A stretch of DNA of 64,000 nt from Enterococcus mundtii (GCF_003957375.1 NZ_CP025473.1:1575501-1639500), one strand, 5' to 3'. Positions 34,057-42,853 are shown, counted from the stretch's first letter. Numbers and translations: made by a program. Notes: generated by a model not told the origin, from the letters alone.

Positions 34057-34275
34057 TCAACTATTATCATGCGAATTAATATTTTTGATGGACTTCATTT
34101 CTTTTTTTAAATTCTTAAGAGAAACGATTCCAACCATCATTCCTACAAAACTAATCAATGCCCAACAATATCTTTTTTGAAAAATCAAAATGACAGCAAA
34201 AATGAGCATAATTACCCAACAAAGTATTCCTATGTTAATTAAACGATTCATTTTTTCTTTTGTTTTTCTTCGCAT
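34057..34275 (-). CDS. Small two-helix membrane protein, 72 aa
   Basis: Two hydrophobic helices (about 13-31 and 36-53) with a positively charged N terminus (RRKTKEK) and a Lys-rich C terminus. Starts 15 bp after the 220-aa gene, with its AGGAG overlapping the upstream stop, so the two are probably translated together. Small paired membrane proteins of this type are often immunity proteins, but nothing in the sequence proves it. Confidence 0.6.
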   Translation of the reverse strand: MRRKTKEKMNRLINIGILCWVIMLIFAVILIFQKRYCWALISFVGMMVGIVSLKNLKKEMKSIKNINSHDNS

Positions 34276-34290
34276 TCAAGTATGCTCCTA

Positions 34291-34953
34291 TCACGCTAAA
34301 ATATAATTGTCATTCTTTCCATCAGCTCGATCTAAACCTTCCGCTAAAACACCCCCAACTGATGTACTAGCAATTGTAAGTGCAATATCGATCATACTAC
34401 TTAATAAACCACTTACACCAAATCCAGCTTTAGCTAAAATTTGCTTTTCAACCATTCTAGTGATATTTTTTCTATTATTTCTCAATAATGTTCTAACTGC
34501 CGATAAATTACTCCATGCCGTCCATAGTCCAATCGCTATTAACCCTACATCGATGATACCAGCTACAAAACCAGTTGAATTCCACCAATTTTTACCTACG
34601 CCTCTCATTCGTGGATTAAATCCAGTCATTGATAAGTATTGATTGATTGCTTGTTCCATTCTTAATTCATCTTCTGCTGTTAACAATAATTCACCATTTC
34701 CATCAAATTCAGGTTGAATATCTTCATAATACTCTTTAATTTTTTCAATAGCCACTTTAGAATTATTCGCTTCTTCCAGATAAAAAACTGATGTTTCTTC
34801 AGAAGTGAAATCAGTGTCAATATTCTCAGTTTTCTCTAAATTTATCTCATTTGCTAAAAAAACCATGCTACCAGATGTTGCTAGTATAGATAAAACAAAA
34901 GTTACCACTATTACACCAATACTTACTTTGAATCCTAAACATTTCTTCTCCAT
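34291..34953 (-). CDS. Membrane/secreted protein with amphipathic C-terminal half, 220 aa
   Basis: Not recognised. N-terminal hydrophobic segment (about 8-34) after a Lys-rich start, which could be a signal sequence or an anchor. An acidic middle (about 38-100) looks propeptide-like, and the C-terminal 110 residues are rich in Gly/Ala/Ile with several amphipathic or hydrophobic stretches (FVAGIIDVGLIAIGLW, GVSGLLSSMIDIALTI). The architecture resembles large membrane-active peptides or bacteriocin precursors, and the adjacent small membrane protein fits an immunity partner. This is speculation from shape only; no known bacteriocin motif is present. Confidence 0.55.
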   Translation of the reverse strand: MEKKCLGFKVSIGVIVVTFVLSILATSGSMVFLANEINLEKTENIDTDFTSEETSVFYLEEANNSKVAIEKIKEYYEDIQPEFDGNGELLLTAEDELRMEQAINQYLSMTGFNPRMRGVGKNWWNSTGFVAGIIDVGLIAIGLWTAWSNLSAVRTLLRNNRKNITRMVEKQILAKAGFGVSGLLSSMIDIALTIASTSVGGVLAEGLDRADGKNDNYILA

Positions 34954-35130
34954 TATGAATCCTCCATATAGTTTTATTGTCTTATAAGACAGTAAAACTA
35001 TATATTAATAACATAGTTATTCATTGGAATCATCATAAAAAGTACTTTTAGAATCATAATCGTAACTTTTATCATTATCTATAAAAGAACATCAACTTCA
35101 TCTATAAACATAGAACTGATTAGTGGGTCA

Positions 35131-35225
35131 GTCACAGTAATAACAGATATTCTCACAAAACGGGATATGGATATAAGCAGAAACCTTATGTTCTGCGGAT
35201 TTGTTTGTTTCTTTCATTAGTTTTT
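35131..35225. repeat. Direct repeat (att-like), orphan copy of the hemW 5' end
   Basis: Copy of 32856-32950 with three mismatches; here the sequence leads into non-hemW DNA on the left, so it is a displaced gene end. A second integrase 3' fragment follows immediately, not the expected chromosomal DNA. Confidence 0.85.
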
Positions 35226-35234
35226 TTTGTTGTC

Positions 35235-35361
35235 GTGGAGACTTAGTTGTATATTTCCAGTGTGGTTTTCATGTTGGTATGCCCTACACGTTCCATGATC
35301 ACCTTGATTGGCATGCCAGCTTTGGCGAGTAAAGAGATATGGGTGTAGCGAAAGGTATGGG
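35235..35361 (-). pseudogene. Tyrosine integrase fragment (element B)
   Basis: About 120 bp homologous to 33190-33330, covering the HTFRYTH to TLEIYN region with several substitutions, then truncated. It is joined to the att repeat directly, missing the roughly 230 bp present in element A. The joint falls where element A has the 11-bp repeat AGTTTTTCTTT (32944 and 33184), so deletion by slippage is likely. Confidence 0.75.
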
Positions 35362-35586
35362 TTAAATAGAAAAATACTAACATTATCGTACAAATGATTA
35401 GTTCCATATAAGTACTTTTTTGTTTAACAATACTTTATTTTCAAGAAATTGACTACTTCACTAATTTCTGGATAAATAAAACTACATGTTATTCAAAAGA
35501 GTGAAAATTCTTCCAAGTTCATTCTTTTTTTGTTAGATGGAATTCTAAGAAAAATTTATATTTAAGCATTACACCTCTTTTTTATA

Positions 35587-36228
35587 CTATGAATTATATA
35601 TATTCGAATTCAATTGATTTTTTAGTTCCTCTACAGTATATGCAGGTCTCTTTCTATGAATCATTGCATGAAAATTAGGCCAGACTGGCTTCATCTCTTC
35701 AATTGGATCATTTTCATAAGAATCATCAATTCTACTTAATTCTTTTTCATGATGGACATGAATAAATTCCTTTCCAATTTCTCTCTCCATATTTCTCCTC
35801 AAAATTAAAAGTACATACTACACAAGTGTAACCACAATGATTAAAGCATGCCTTACGTGCTTTAGGATCTCTTTCATAAACTTTGACTTTCTTACTAATC
35901 TTTTTGCCTTCTAAAAATTTAATTTTTCTATTGTTTGATTTTCAACAGCAGACAAATCGCTTGATGCTATTATTTTCCATGTTCTTGCAGTAAGTGTACT
36001 ATCTTCGTAATCCATCATAACTCCTAATCCTTTATATTTAAATTTAGGACTATGACTATCTTCTTTAATGAAGATATGAACCGGAAATTTTTCGCTAATC
36101 AACTTTTGTGTTGTTAGAGAATTAATTGTTGTGTTTCTTTTAGCGTACCAATATAGTCTGCTCTCGTCTAAACGATTTACATAATCACGTTTATGCTGAA
36201 TATAAATTGTAATCAGAGAGAAATAATA
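35587..36228 (-). pseudogene. Decayed HNH endonuclease (McrA-like)
   Basis: Reading leftward from about 36228, one frame gives RDYVNRLDESRLYWYAKRN and continues to a TAG near 35911. A frameshift then gives KVKVYERDPKARKACF..CGYTCVVC, and a second shift gives FIHVHHEKELSR..DPIEEMKPVWPNFHAMIHR to 35587. This is the order of HNH nucleases (first CxxC, then HH, then CxxC-H). The second CxxC is now WPNF, so the zinc site is lost too. At least two frameshifts. Part of element B. Confidence 0.75.
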
Positions 36229-36271
36229 TCAATTAAATACTAATTAAAACGTATTAGTATTAAGATAAATG

Positions 36272-36469
36272 CTAATGTAAAAAAACTATATAAACATAAA
36301 ACCTATATTTTGTTAAATAATCTTGTGTTTTCATATAATCTGATCTTGACAAACTTTTCCCAAGGTTTTGTCGTACTAATTTTTTTATTCTCCATAAAAA
36401 GCTAATGCCTATACTAAAACACAACAGACTTAAGAAACATAAGCCTAATCGGATCGCGAAATATATCAA
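36272..36469 (-). CDS. Small membrane protein, 65 aa (doubtful)
   Basis: One long hydrophobic segment (about 5-27), then a basic tail. No clear ribosome-binding site and no known family; it lies among decayed sequences. Confidence 0.3.
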   Translation of the reverse strand: MIYFAIRLGLCFLSLLCFSIGISFLWRIKKLVRQNLGKSLSRSDYMKTQDYLTKYRFYVYIVFLH

Positions 36470-36846
36470 TTTAACCTACCTACATCCTTTTCAATATGTA
36501 CTGTTAAAGGCTTATTCCAAAAGATAACTATTATTTTTCTGACCATTCTAACTATACCTTCTGCAATAATTCTCTTTACCATAGTTCATAGTAGTACCAA
36601 GAAAATTTTAATTACAAAAAAAATATTAATCTTTAGAACTTTTTTTCATAATATACAAAAAATCATAAACCTTTAAACCACACGTTTAATATAACCTAAT
36701 AACATCGTTATTATTCAAACTAATCATAAAAACTTATTTTGAACGCATAAACGTTAAATTTATCTCAATCAAGTATGATAAAATCAGCAAAACAAAAAAA
36801 GCCATACACATATTTCTTGAATGACTTCAGTATCCAATCCATTTTA

Positions 36847-36960
36847 CCCTAACCAACTAATCCTTTCTGTCTTTTATTCGCTTCATCTGCTACATATTTC
36901 ATCCCAGTATAAAATTCTTTTGCTATGACAATCTCTACTAAATCAACAATACTTTTATTT
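36847..36960 (-). pseudogene. Decayed paralogue of the 54-aa gene (element B)
   Basis: Reads KSIVDLVEIVIAKEFY then KYVADEANKRQ and a stop, against KSIATLSEKASAKEF and KYVADEANRKQ in the intact copy at 33769-33933. The N-terminal part and start are lost. The flanking terminator sequence (AAAAAAGCCATA) is also recognisable. Confidence 0.75.
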
Positions 36961-37045
36961 TACATTTATTTACCTTTTCTTTTTCACTTCATAAGTGTAT
37001 TTTTATTTAACTGATTGATAAACTACTTAGACAAAATAAAAATCA

Positions 37046-37098
37046 GTTGAACATCCTCCGTCTTTATACTATGTCTATAAAAAGAGGGGATGTTCAAC
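37046..37098. repeat. Inverted repeat with 11-bp perfect ends
   Basis: GTTGAACATCC and GGATGTTCAAC bracket 31 bp that can partly pair (TTTATA/TATAAA). It is probably a bidirectional terminator or a MITE-like relic. Confidence 0.55.
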
Positions 37099-37215
37099 CA
37101 ACCTTGTTTTTTGGTGCGAAAAAATATAAGAGATATAAATAATTTCATGCATCTGTTCTTTTTTCGAAATCACCTATTTACAAAAGCTCATTAACACCGC
37201 CTTTTCAATCGAAAA

Positions 37216-37345
37216 TTAAGCGGTAAAACTTGATGTTTCTGATAAAATGACTACTTGTAAATCTTTATCGGGCGGAAATATTTCTAACTCTTTCAACTTT
37301 GGCTAGAAAATGATATGCCAAGAAGTTTCAACTGGTTTTTGGATC
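37216..37345 (-). pseudogene. Short coding remnant
   Basis: One frame reads KPVETSWHIIF, a stop, then PKLKELEIFPPDKDLQVVIL and a terminal stop at 37216. Codon use looks protein-like, but it has no start. Gene not recognised. Confidence 0.25.
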
Positions 37346-37361
37346 GCTTGACCTTTTTATA

Positions 37362-39098
37362 TTATTGAAACAGGACTGTCACATTTGCAACCACACGAAC
37401 TATACGTCCATTTGGATATGAAAGCATTAGCTCTAGCTTATGTTGACCAACTTTTGATAGAACTTCAGGATTCAAAATAGTGATTGCAGGACGATCGTTT
37501 TCTTCTATATGGGTTTGCTCAACAAAATCAAATGGATCATAAGGTTCTCCTAAAATAATTTGAACTGATCGGCCAACAGGAAATGCATCTTGTATTGGTA
37601 TATGCGTTTCTTTATATTGATCATACCACGTAGAATCGATCAAACTTCTCCAATCCTTTGGCATTTTGTCATACTCTGCAGAGGTCCAATACTCAACATT
37701 TAATTGACGATCAGATGTGTCATCACGTGTATTGCCAGAAACATACGTCGTTTCTCCTTTAAAACCTTCAGAAGCTTGATTCATGATCAGTAGCTCTCTT
37801 CGGCGATTGGCTGGAATATTGTGGTAATTGATAAATTTATTATCAATAAATACTCCATTAAATACATTGTCCTTTCCTGTATGTCGATTATACTCTATCC
37901 CAATCGCGTATTTATCCTGCCACTCTTTAAAATCAAACACGTTATTTGCTACTAGCCAATTCGATAACTCTGCTACTTGACCTTGAGCAAAACTATCTCC
38001 TAATCCAAATTCTGGTGTTTCATACATAATAATACCGGTATTACGTAGATAATTATTCATGATCGTGATGTTACGTCCTGATTTGAATTTAAATCCACCA
38101 TAAGGTCCATTGTGCAATCCGCGAACGTGATTGCCTACAACCTGTACATTCTGTGATCCTCTTAGATAAATGGCATGATCACCTACCACACCATACCGAT
38201 CCTCGTTCTCGTACATCTGCTGGAAGAAATTATCTTTTATCAAAACATTCTTCGAATTACTATATGAATTGACACCACAAGAAAGATAGTTTTGTTCGTT
38301 ATGTTCAAGAGACATTTGTTTAGACTCCAACGCAGATTGTAGACGATTGATGGTTTTGATAATCTCAGGATTGCTAAAGCTCTTAATTGCTTCTAACTCA
38401 TTGATCCGTAATCCAAATAGATTATCTGTAATCTGTACGTTTTCCATATATTCATATCTTCCAACCGTTGAAAAACCACCAATATAGATTGCCCGATTTT
38501 CTGTATCTGGCGTGGCATGTTCATGATCTCTCATAAATATATTATTTTGCATGGTCGCCCCATTGGATGTTTGCAGGTTGATCGGATATAAAGACACAGG
38601 ATGGTAAAACACATTATCATTGATGGTAATGTTATTTGCTAAACGCGTAAAAATTCCTACTCCATCAAAAAACAATGAATGAATCTCAATATTATGGCTT
38701 GTCTGGTAATTTTCATCTGACAAATAAACGTTTTGGCCTGTTTCATTTTTCAATATCGTTGGTTTCTCTTCTTCTCCTTTGATCTTGAGACCGCTTCTTA
38801 ACACTACATTTTTATTGATGATATACGTACCAGCTGGAATATATAACTGCTTTGTTAAAGAATCGGTGTGATCAATAATCGCTTGTAATTGATCTGACTG
38901 ATCTTCTAAACCCTCACGTCGCAACGCGTGCTCCCCAAAAATCGTCGTATCTGTTGCATCTAACCATTCGGTGTGCTGAGCCGAAAAAGTTTTTTGGCTC
39001 TCTAACTCATTCATTGCTTCTGCGTTTATATTTGCTGGTATGCTTATTAAAAACAGAACCAGAAAACAGAACATCATTTTTAGTTGTCGTTTGTTCAT
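37362..39098 (-). CDS. Secreted right-handed beta-helix protein
   Basis: 578 aa from the ATG at 39098 (GGAG 6 bases before it). Signal peptide with basic start and hydrophobic core, cleavage likely after INAEA. A pectate-lyase-3-like opening (LYIPAGTYIINKNVVLRSGLKI near 90) is followed by many short beta-helix turns with Asn ladders (NNITINDNVFYH, ENVQITDNLFGL, KNVLIKDNFFQQ, QNVQVVGNHV, RNITIMNNYLR). No cell-wall anchor. Many such proteins are polysaccharide lyases or hydrolases, others are surface adhesins; catalytic residues cannot be assigned. It stands alone at the edge of the accessory region. Confidence 0.8.
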   Translation of the reverse strand: MNKRQLKMMFCFLVLFLISIPANINAEAMNELESQKTFSAQHTEWLDATDTTIFGEHALRREGLEDQSDQLQAIIDHTDSLTKQLYIPAGTYIINKNVVLRSGLKIKGEEEKPTILKNETGQNVYLSDENYQTSHNIEIHSLFFDGVGIFTRLANNITINDNVFYHPVSLYPINLQTSNGATMQNNIFMRDHEHATPDTENRAIYIGGFSTVGRYEYMENVQITDNLFGLRINELEAIKSFSNPEIIKTINRLQSALESKQMSLEHNEQNYLSCGVNSYSNSKNVLIKDNFFQQMYENEDRYGVVGDHAIYLRGSQNVQVVGNHVRGLHNGPYGGFKFKSGRNITIMNNYLRNTGIIMYETPEFGLGDSFAQGQVAELSNWLVANNVFDFKEWQDKYAIGIEYNRHTGKDNVFNGVFIDNKFINYHNIPANRRRELLIMNQASEGFKGETTYVSGNTRDDTSDRQLNVEYWTSAEYDKMPKDWRSLIDSTWYDQYKETHIPIQDAFPVGRSVQIILGEPYDPFDFVEQTHIEENDRPAITILNPEVLSKVGQHKLELMLSYPNGRIVRVVANVTVLFQ

Positions 39099-39498
39099 TT
39101 GTCTCTCCATTCTTTTTAGCTGTGATTGGCTATCATTCTAAACAGGAAGTATTCTTTTATTTTTGGTGTTAGGTGCCTCTTGTTTTAACATACTTTAAAA
39201 TAACGAACGATATCCATTTGTAGATTAGCAGATAAATAAATAGTTTAGCACTCAATAATTTCATTCACAGGTGAAAATATTGAGTGCTTTGGCAAAAAAA
39301 TGGTTCAGTAACAGTTTTACCTTAATAGTATATATTCACACATGCCCTATTAGAGAAAATGATTTTACAGTGAAATCTTTAACTATTTCAGTTTATATCA
39401 AAGTAAATAAAATAATAATTTATAGCAAATATAATAACATTATATAAAAAATAATTTATAAAAAATTTTTATCTTATCTTTTTACTAAATGACAACAA
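39099..39498. other. Non-coding gap upstream of the beta-helix gene
   Basis: No gene. It contains an inverted repeat at 39247-39288 (AGCACTCAATA / TATTGAGTGCT). The rest is AT-rich and probably contains the promoter of the beta-helix gene, which I could not place. Confidence 0.5.
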
Positions 39499-39543
39499 TA
39501 AAAAAATTCTAACTCATGTGTTGCTTTGAGTTAGAATTTTTTT
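39499..39543. terminator. Terminator after the phosphofructokinase-like gene
   Basis: AAAATTCTAACTC pairs with GAGTTAGAATTTT, with A-run and T-run outside, usable from both sides. Confidence 0.85.
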
Positions 39544-39657
39544 ATCGATTTGCTTGCGAGAAATAATTTGAAGAGCTACCTATTACCAAGTCCTGATTGC
39601 CGAAAATTATTTCGTGGAACGTTACAATCTATCCTGTAACAATATGCTTACTAATAG

Positions 39658-40548
39658 TTACTCCACCGCTTGTTTTTTCACATTTTGATGATAAGGACTT
39701 TGTTCAAACAGCACCTTCCCATGTGAAAAATACAATTCAGCGTCTAAACATTGCCTGTCGTTAAGTAAATCAGTTATGACATTTGCTAATTTAATTACCG
39801 CAATTCGATCAAATGCGGTGATCATCGACTGTCCAATTGCTAAATTATCTAAAACAATACTTCTATAGTCGGATAATATCGGACAAAACGTTTCCACAAA
39901 AGATTCGATTGAACTAACTGAACGGTTCAATAAAAAATGCATAGGATGGCTATTCATATGTTTCAAAAGATATTTTTTATTATTCGTTAAATCCAGTTGA
40001 TTAGCAATACAAACATCGATTTCATTTGTCAAAGATAGTTCTCTTGTGACTTTACCTGTGATGGTATCGTCAATTTGGATAAACGTTACTTTTTGATGAG
40101 AATGTCCAGTATCGACGATCCGATCAATCACTTTTGTTACGCCGTTGATAAATGTATCTGAACCTACTGTATAGTCACCACTTGGGTAATCAAGATAGTT
40201 AGATACTGGTACAGTGATTACTGAAAGTCCATGGCTACGTAGCTCATTTGCAAAAACAACACTTGAAGTCCCACCTAACAATACGAAGGAGTCGTAATTT
40301 TCCTCTTTTATCAATTGAATAAATTGATAGTTAACATGGTTAGTTTCTGAACATAAATAGGAGCAATCAAATAAATGCCAATTATTTACATTTTGACCCA
40401 GCTTTGTTTGGATATATTGTTCTTCAGAAAAATTGATTGCGAATAATTCGATTTCTTGTTCAGGTATGGAAAGCACAAGCTGTTCCACTAAACGCTCTCC
40501 CCCTTTTACATAACCTTCTATGGATAAAATGCCAACTTTTTTCGCCAT
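39658..40548 (-). CDS. Divergent phosphofructokinase-like protein lacking catalytic motifs
   Basis: 296 aa from the ATG at 40548 (GGGG 9 bases upstream; an earlier ATG exists). Homology to bacterial PfkA is clear over DYTVGSDTFINGVTKVIDRI (126-144) and DTGHSHQK, which match the PfkA region D-T-I-G-F-D-T-A-L-N to SHER, and over TAFDR (244-248) near the end. The catalytic signatures are altered: the glycine loop GGDSPGMN is GYVKGG, the ATP/Mg motif GGDGS is GGTSS (92-96), the active-site TIDND is NYLDY, and MGR is absent. It is therefore probably not a kinase; a sensor or regulatory role is inference. Monocistronic. Confidence 0.75.
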   Translation of the reverse strand: MAKKVGILSIEGYVKGGERLVEQLVLSIPEQEIELFAINFSEEQYIQTKLGQNVNNWHLFDCSYLCSETNHVNYQFIQLIKEENYDSFVLLGGTSSVVFANELRSHGLSVITVPVSNYLDYPSGDYTVGSDTFINGVTKVIDRIVDTGHSHQKVTFIQIDDTITGKVTRELSLTNEIDVCIANQLDLTNNKKYLLKHMNSHPMHFLLNRSVSSIESFVETFCPILSDYRSIVLDNLAIGQSMITAFDRIAVIKLANVITDLLNDRQCLDAELYFSHGKVLFEQSPYHQNVKKQAVE

Positions 40549-41144
40549 ATTCGTTTTCCCCTCACTGTATTCTTTCATTGAATTTCCATACTTAGTCAGT
40601 TCCAATAGCTATCTTCCTCAGTCAGTAGTAATTTCTCATGCCGATCAAATAAATAGCAGTCAGATGTAATCGGTATCATTTAATCGTAAAATTTTTTTGA
40701 AAAGTCCCTTAATTTTGCGATTTCCATTGGACAGACATATCATCTTTCCGCTTTTTTCTATTTAAGTAAAATATACCATATTTATTCCAATATAGCATAA
40801 AGGATTTTTTATTGGTAGAAAAAAGTATAGGAATACTAAAATAGTATCAATTGCGACAGAACAAATTCTGATATTTTTGTCTCATAGCAACAGCTAGAAA
40901 GCCAGGAAGACAAAGACATCTCTTCTATTGGTGATCATCGAATCTGGCTTTGGATCTATCTTCAACCAAAAAAATAAACCGTAAGTTTGACTTGCAGTCT
41001 ATTTGTAACGTTCGATAACTCAAAATAAAACAGCTTTAAACTGATCACACCTTCAGCTGTAACAGCTATATTTTTTTGGTAGCAACAATTAGAGCTGTTT
41101 GATGTTGAATGATCCAACATAGAGCTAAATAATTTGCTTTTCGT
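40549..41144. other. Non-coding gap with imperfect hairpins
   Basis: No supported gene in 596 bp. AAAGCCAG/CTGGCTTT (about 40897-40955) and AAACAGCT/AGCTGTTT (about 41032-41102) form long hairpins, possibly decayed terminators or relatives of the intergenic repeat family. Confidence 0.45.
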
Positions 41145-41402
41145 TTAACAAACAATTGCTCGCTTCGACAAATCTATTAAAAAATTTTCAATAAATAAAT
41201 CTGTTCCTTCTTTTGTCAATTCATTCGCGTGACTAAACTTTTCTTTTACTTTTATTTTGTTTTCTTTGAGGGTCTGTTCCTTTGTCATAAGATCGAAGAT
41301 ATATGTCGCTCCTTCATTCTCCAATAGAAAGATTCCCACATCTGATGACAAGTAGATTTTATTTCCTAATTTTTCATAAGCGATCGCTTTGTTTCACTTC
41401 AT
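41145..41402 (-). pseudogene. Small gene with premature stop at codon 3
   Basis: A good ribosome site (GGAAGGG) precedes ATG AAG TGA at 41402. The same frame then stays open for about 82 codons (NKAIAYEKLGNKIYLSSDVG onward to KRAIVC). Use of an internal TTG at 41351 would give a 68-aa product. No family recognised. Confidence 0.45.
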
Positions 41403-41748
41403 TTCTTTTATTCCCTTCCTATAACTCCATAACCAATAGTTCTACGATTGATTGTCTTCTTTTCACAGTAATTCTTCGAAATTGATGGTGTTCTGAATAT
41501 TACTTCACTTGGAATTTTTTTCAAAAGCATTAACCGTATTACTTGTTCTTATTTCTTACACCAAATATAAGAGTCCCTTTATTCTTGACGGGTGATTGAT
41601 TCTTGCATTTACTTTACATCGTAAAATAATCAAATGCGAATAAGTAGTAGTTTTCATCTCAAAATGTTATGTATACACATAAGATTCCCTATATAGATTA
41701 GATTTATCCTTCTTATCTGATCTTGGTCATCGTTAACTTACAATTGAC

Positions 41749-41791
41749 TATTGTGAGGCAAATCATGGACGAAATCATTTACCTCACAATA
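41749..41791. promoter_or_regulatory. Dyad with AGGCAAATCAT half-sites, copy 1
   Basis: TATTGTGAGG and CCTCACAATA are perfect arms around GCAAATCAT..AATCATTTA. It lies 15 bp upstream of a short plus-strand reading frame, with AAGGGGAG in between. Confidence 0.55.
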
Positions 41792-41805
41792 AGGGGAGTT
41801 TTTTA

Positions 41806-41910
41806 GTGTACGAACTTCGTTTCAACCATAAAAAAAACGGTGTAAGCTTTGGTTCATTTGTTAAGCATTTAGAACAACTACATGACTTCACTTTGGATAC
41901 GGTCATCTAA
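41806..41910 (+). CDS. Short reading frame, 34 aa (possible gene remnant)
   Basis: GTG start 7 bases after AAGGGGAG; reads VYELRFNHKKNGVSFGSFVK and ends at 41910. It could be a peptide gene or the head of a lost gene. Not recognised. Confidence 0.35.
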   Translation: MYELRFNHKKNGVSFGSFVKHLEQLHDFTLDTVI

Positions 41911-42298
41911 TGTGCTTAGAGACTCTTCTCAGATCCTTTGAGCTAACTATCACCGTCCTCCTCTCTCGTATTTAGGAAAGTTGGGAATAAGTTTATTTTC
42001 ATTAAACAGCTGATTCATACTATTTTCATTGATTATAGAATTTTGGACACTGAATTAAGAAGTAACTAACTATGCTATTATTGAAACACTCACAAATTTT
42101 AGAGAATGTTTTAGAAAAGTTTAGGCGGATTGTTTACAGACTTGATATTTACCTTATCGATATTTTTACAAAAGTTTAAAAACAAAACAATAATCTTCAA
42201 AAATTCATGGTTTTAATGCTTTATATTGAGTATAATAATTTGAAAGATATCCTTATTTTTTACTCTATATATTATTTTACGCTATATTTATATACTTG
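41911..42298. other. Gap with nothing recognisable
   Basis: About 390 bp, AT-rich, no gene or clear repeat seen. Confidence 0.4.
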
Positions 42299-42333
42299 AT
42301 AGGCAAATCATAATAGCAAGAATCATTTACCTA
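42299..42333. promoter_or_regulatory. Dyad with AGGCAAATCAT half-sites, copy 2
   Basis: AGGCAAATCAT, 10 bp, ATCATTTACCT. Same half-sites and similar spacing as copy 1, here about 60 bp upstream of the HTH gene. Confidence 0.55.
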
Positions 42334-42394
42334 ACTCGTAAATGGTACTAGTTATTTGTTTCTATCATTCAAGAAAACGGAGGAAGGAGAACTG

Positions 42395-42853
42395 ATGAAA
42401 AATTATTATTCAGTCAATGAACTTGCAGAGATTCTAGGAGTAACCACTCGTTCTATACGAAATTATCTACGCGAGGGAAAACTACAGGGGATAAAGGTTG
42501 GAGGAAAATGGAAATTCTCCGAAGAAAATCTGTTAGAGTTTCTTCAGTTCTCCCTTAAAAATAAACCAAGTTTCGTAGGAACTGACCAACCAATAAATAG
42601 TGCAGTAGTCCTAAAATTCTACCTTCAGTACGAAACGTTGGAGTCATTACACCAATTTAGAGATTGTATGATCAGCTATCATCAAGATGTTTATTCAAAT
42701 AAAGAAGATCGTTACTTTTTTTATAATGTCTTAGATGATACCTACGCGGAATTTATTATTAGCGGGAATTTTAACTATGTTCAAAGTTTTGGTACTTGGT
42801 TCAATGAAGCTGTTTTAAAACGAACGGATATCTCATTGACCGCACCAAAATAA
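42395..42853 (+). CDS. Excisionase/MerR-like HTH DNA-binding protein
   Basis: 152 aa from the ATG at 42395, behind GGAGGAAGGAGA. N-terminal HTH_17-type domain (YYSVNELAEILGVTTRSIRN, then LREGKLQGIKVGGKWKFSEE), the fold of excisionases and small MerR-like regulators. The roughly 95-residue C-terminal domain (FYLQYETLESLHQFRD) is of unknown function. It probably binds the dyad found before its own gene. Confidence 0.75.
   Translation: MKNYYSVNELAEILGVTTRSIRNYLREGKLQGIKVGGKWKFSEENLLEFLQFSLKNKPSFVGTDQPINSAVVLKFYLQYETLESLHQFRDCMISYHQDVYSNKEDRYFFYNVLDDTYAEFIISGNFNYVQSFGTWFNEAVLKRTDISLTAPK

Larger units (their letters stand above)
36470..37361. other. Accessory spacer with gene remnants
   Basis: 892 bp, very AT-rich. 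It holds a decayed copy of the 54-aa gene, a strong inverted repeat at 37046-37098, and a short open stretch ending at 37216. No intact gene. Confidence 0.6.

Noticed and set aside
37046-37098. Insertion-sequence end
   Set aside because: Both arms are only 31 bp apart, with no transposase or target duplication; a hairpin or MITE-like relic is simpler.
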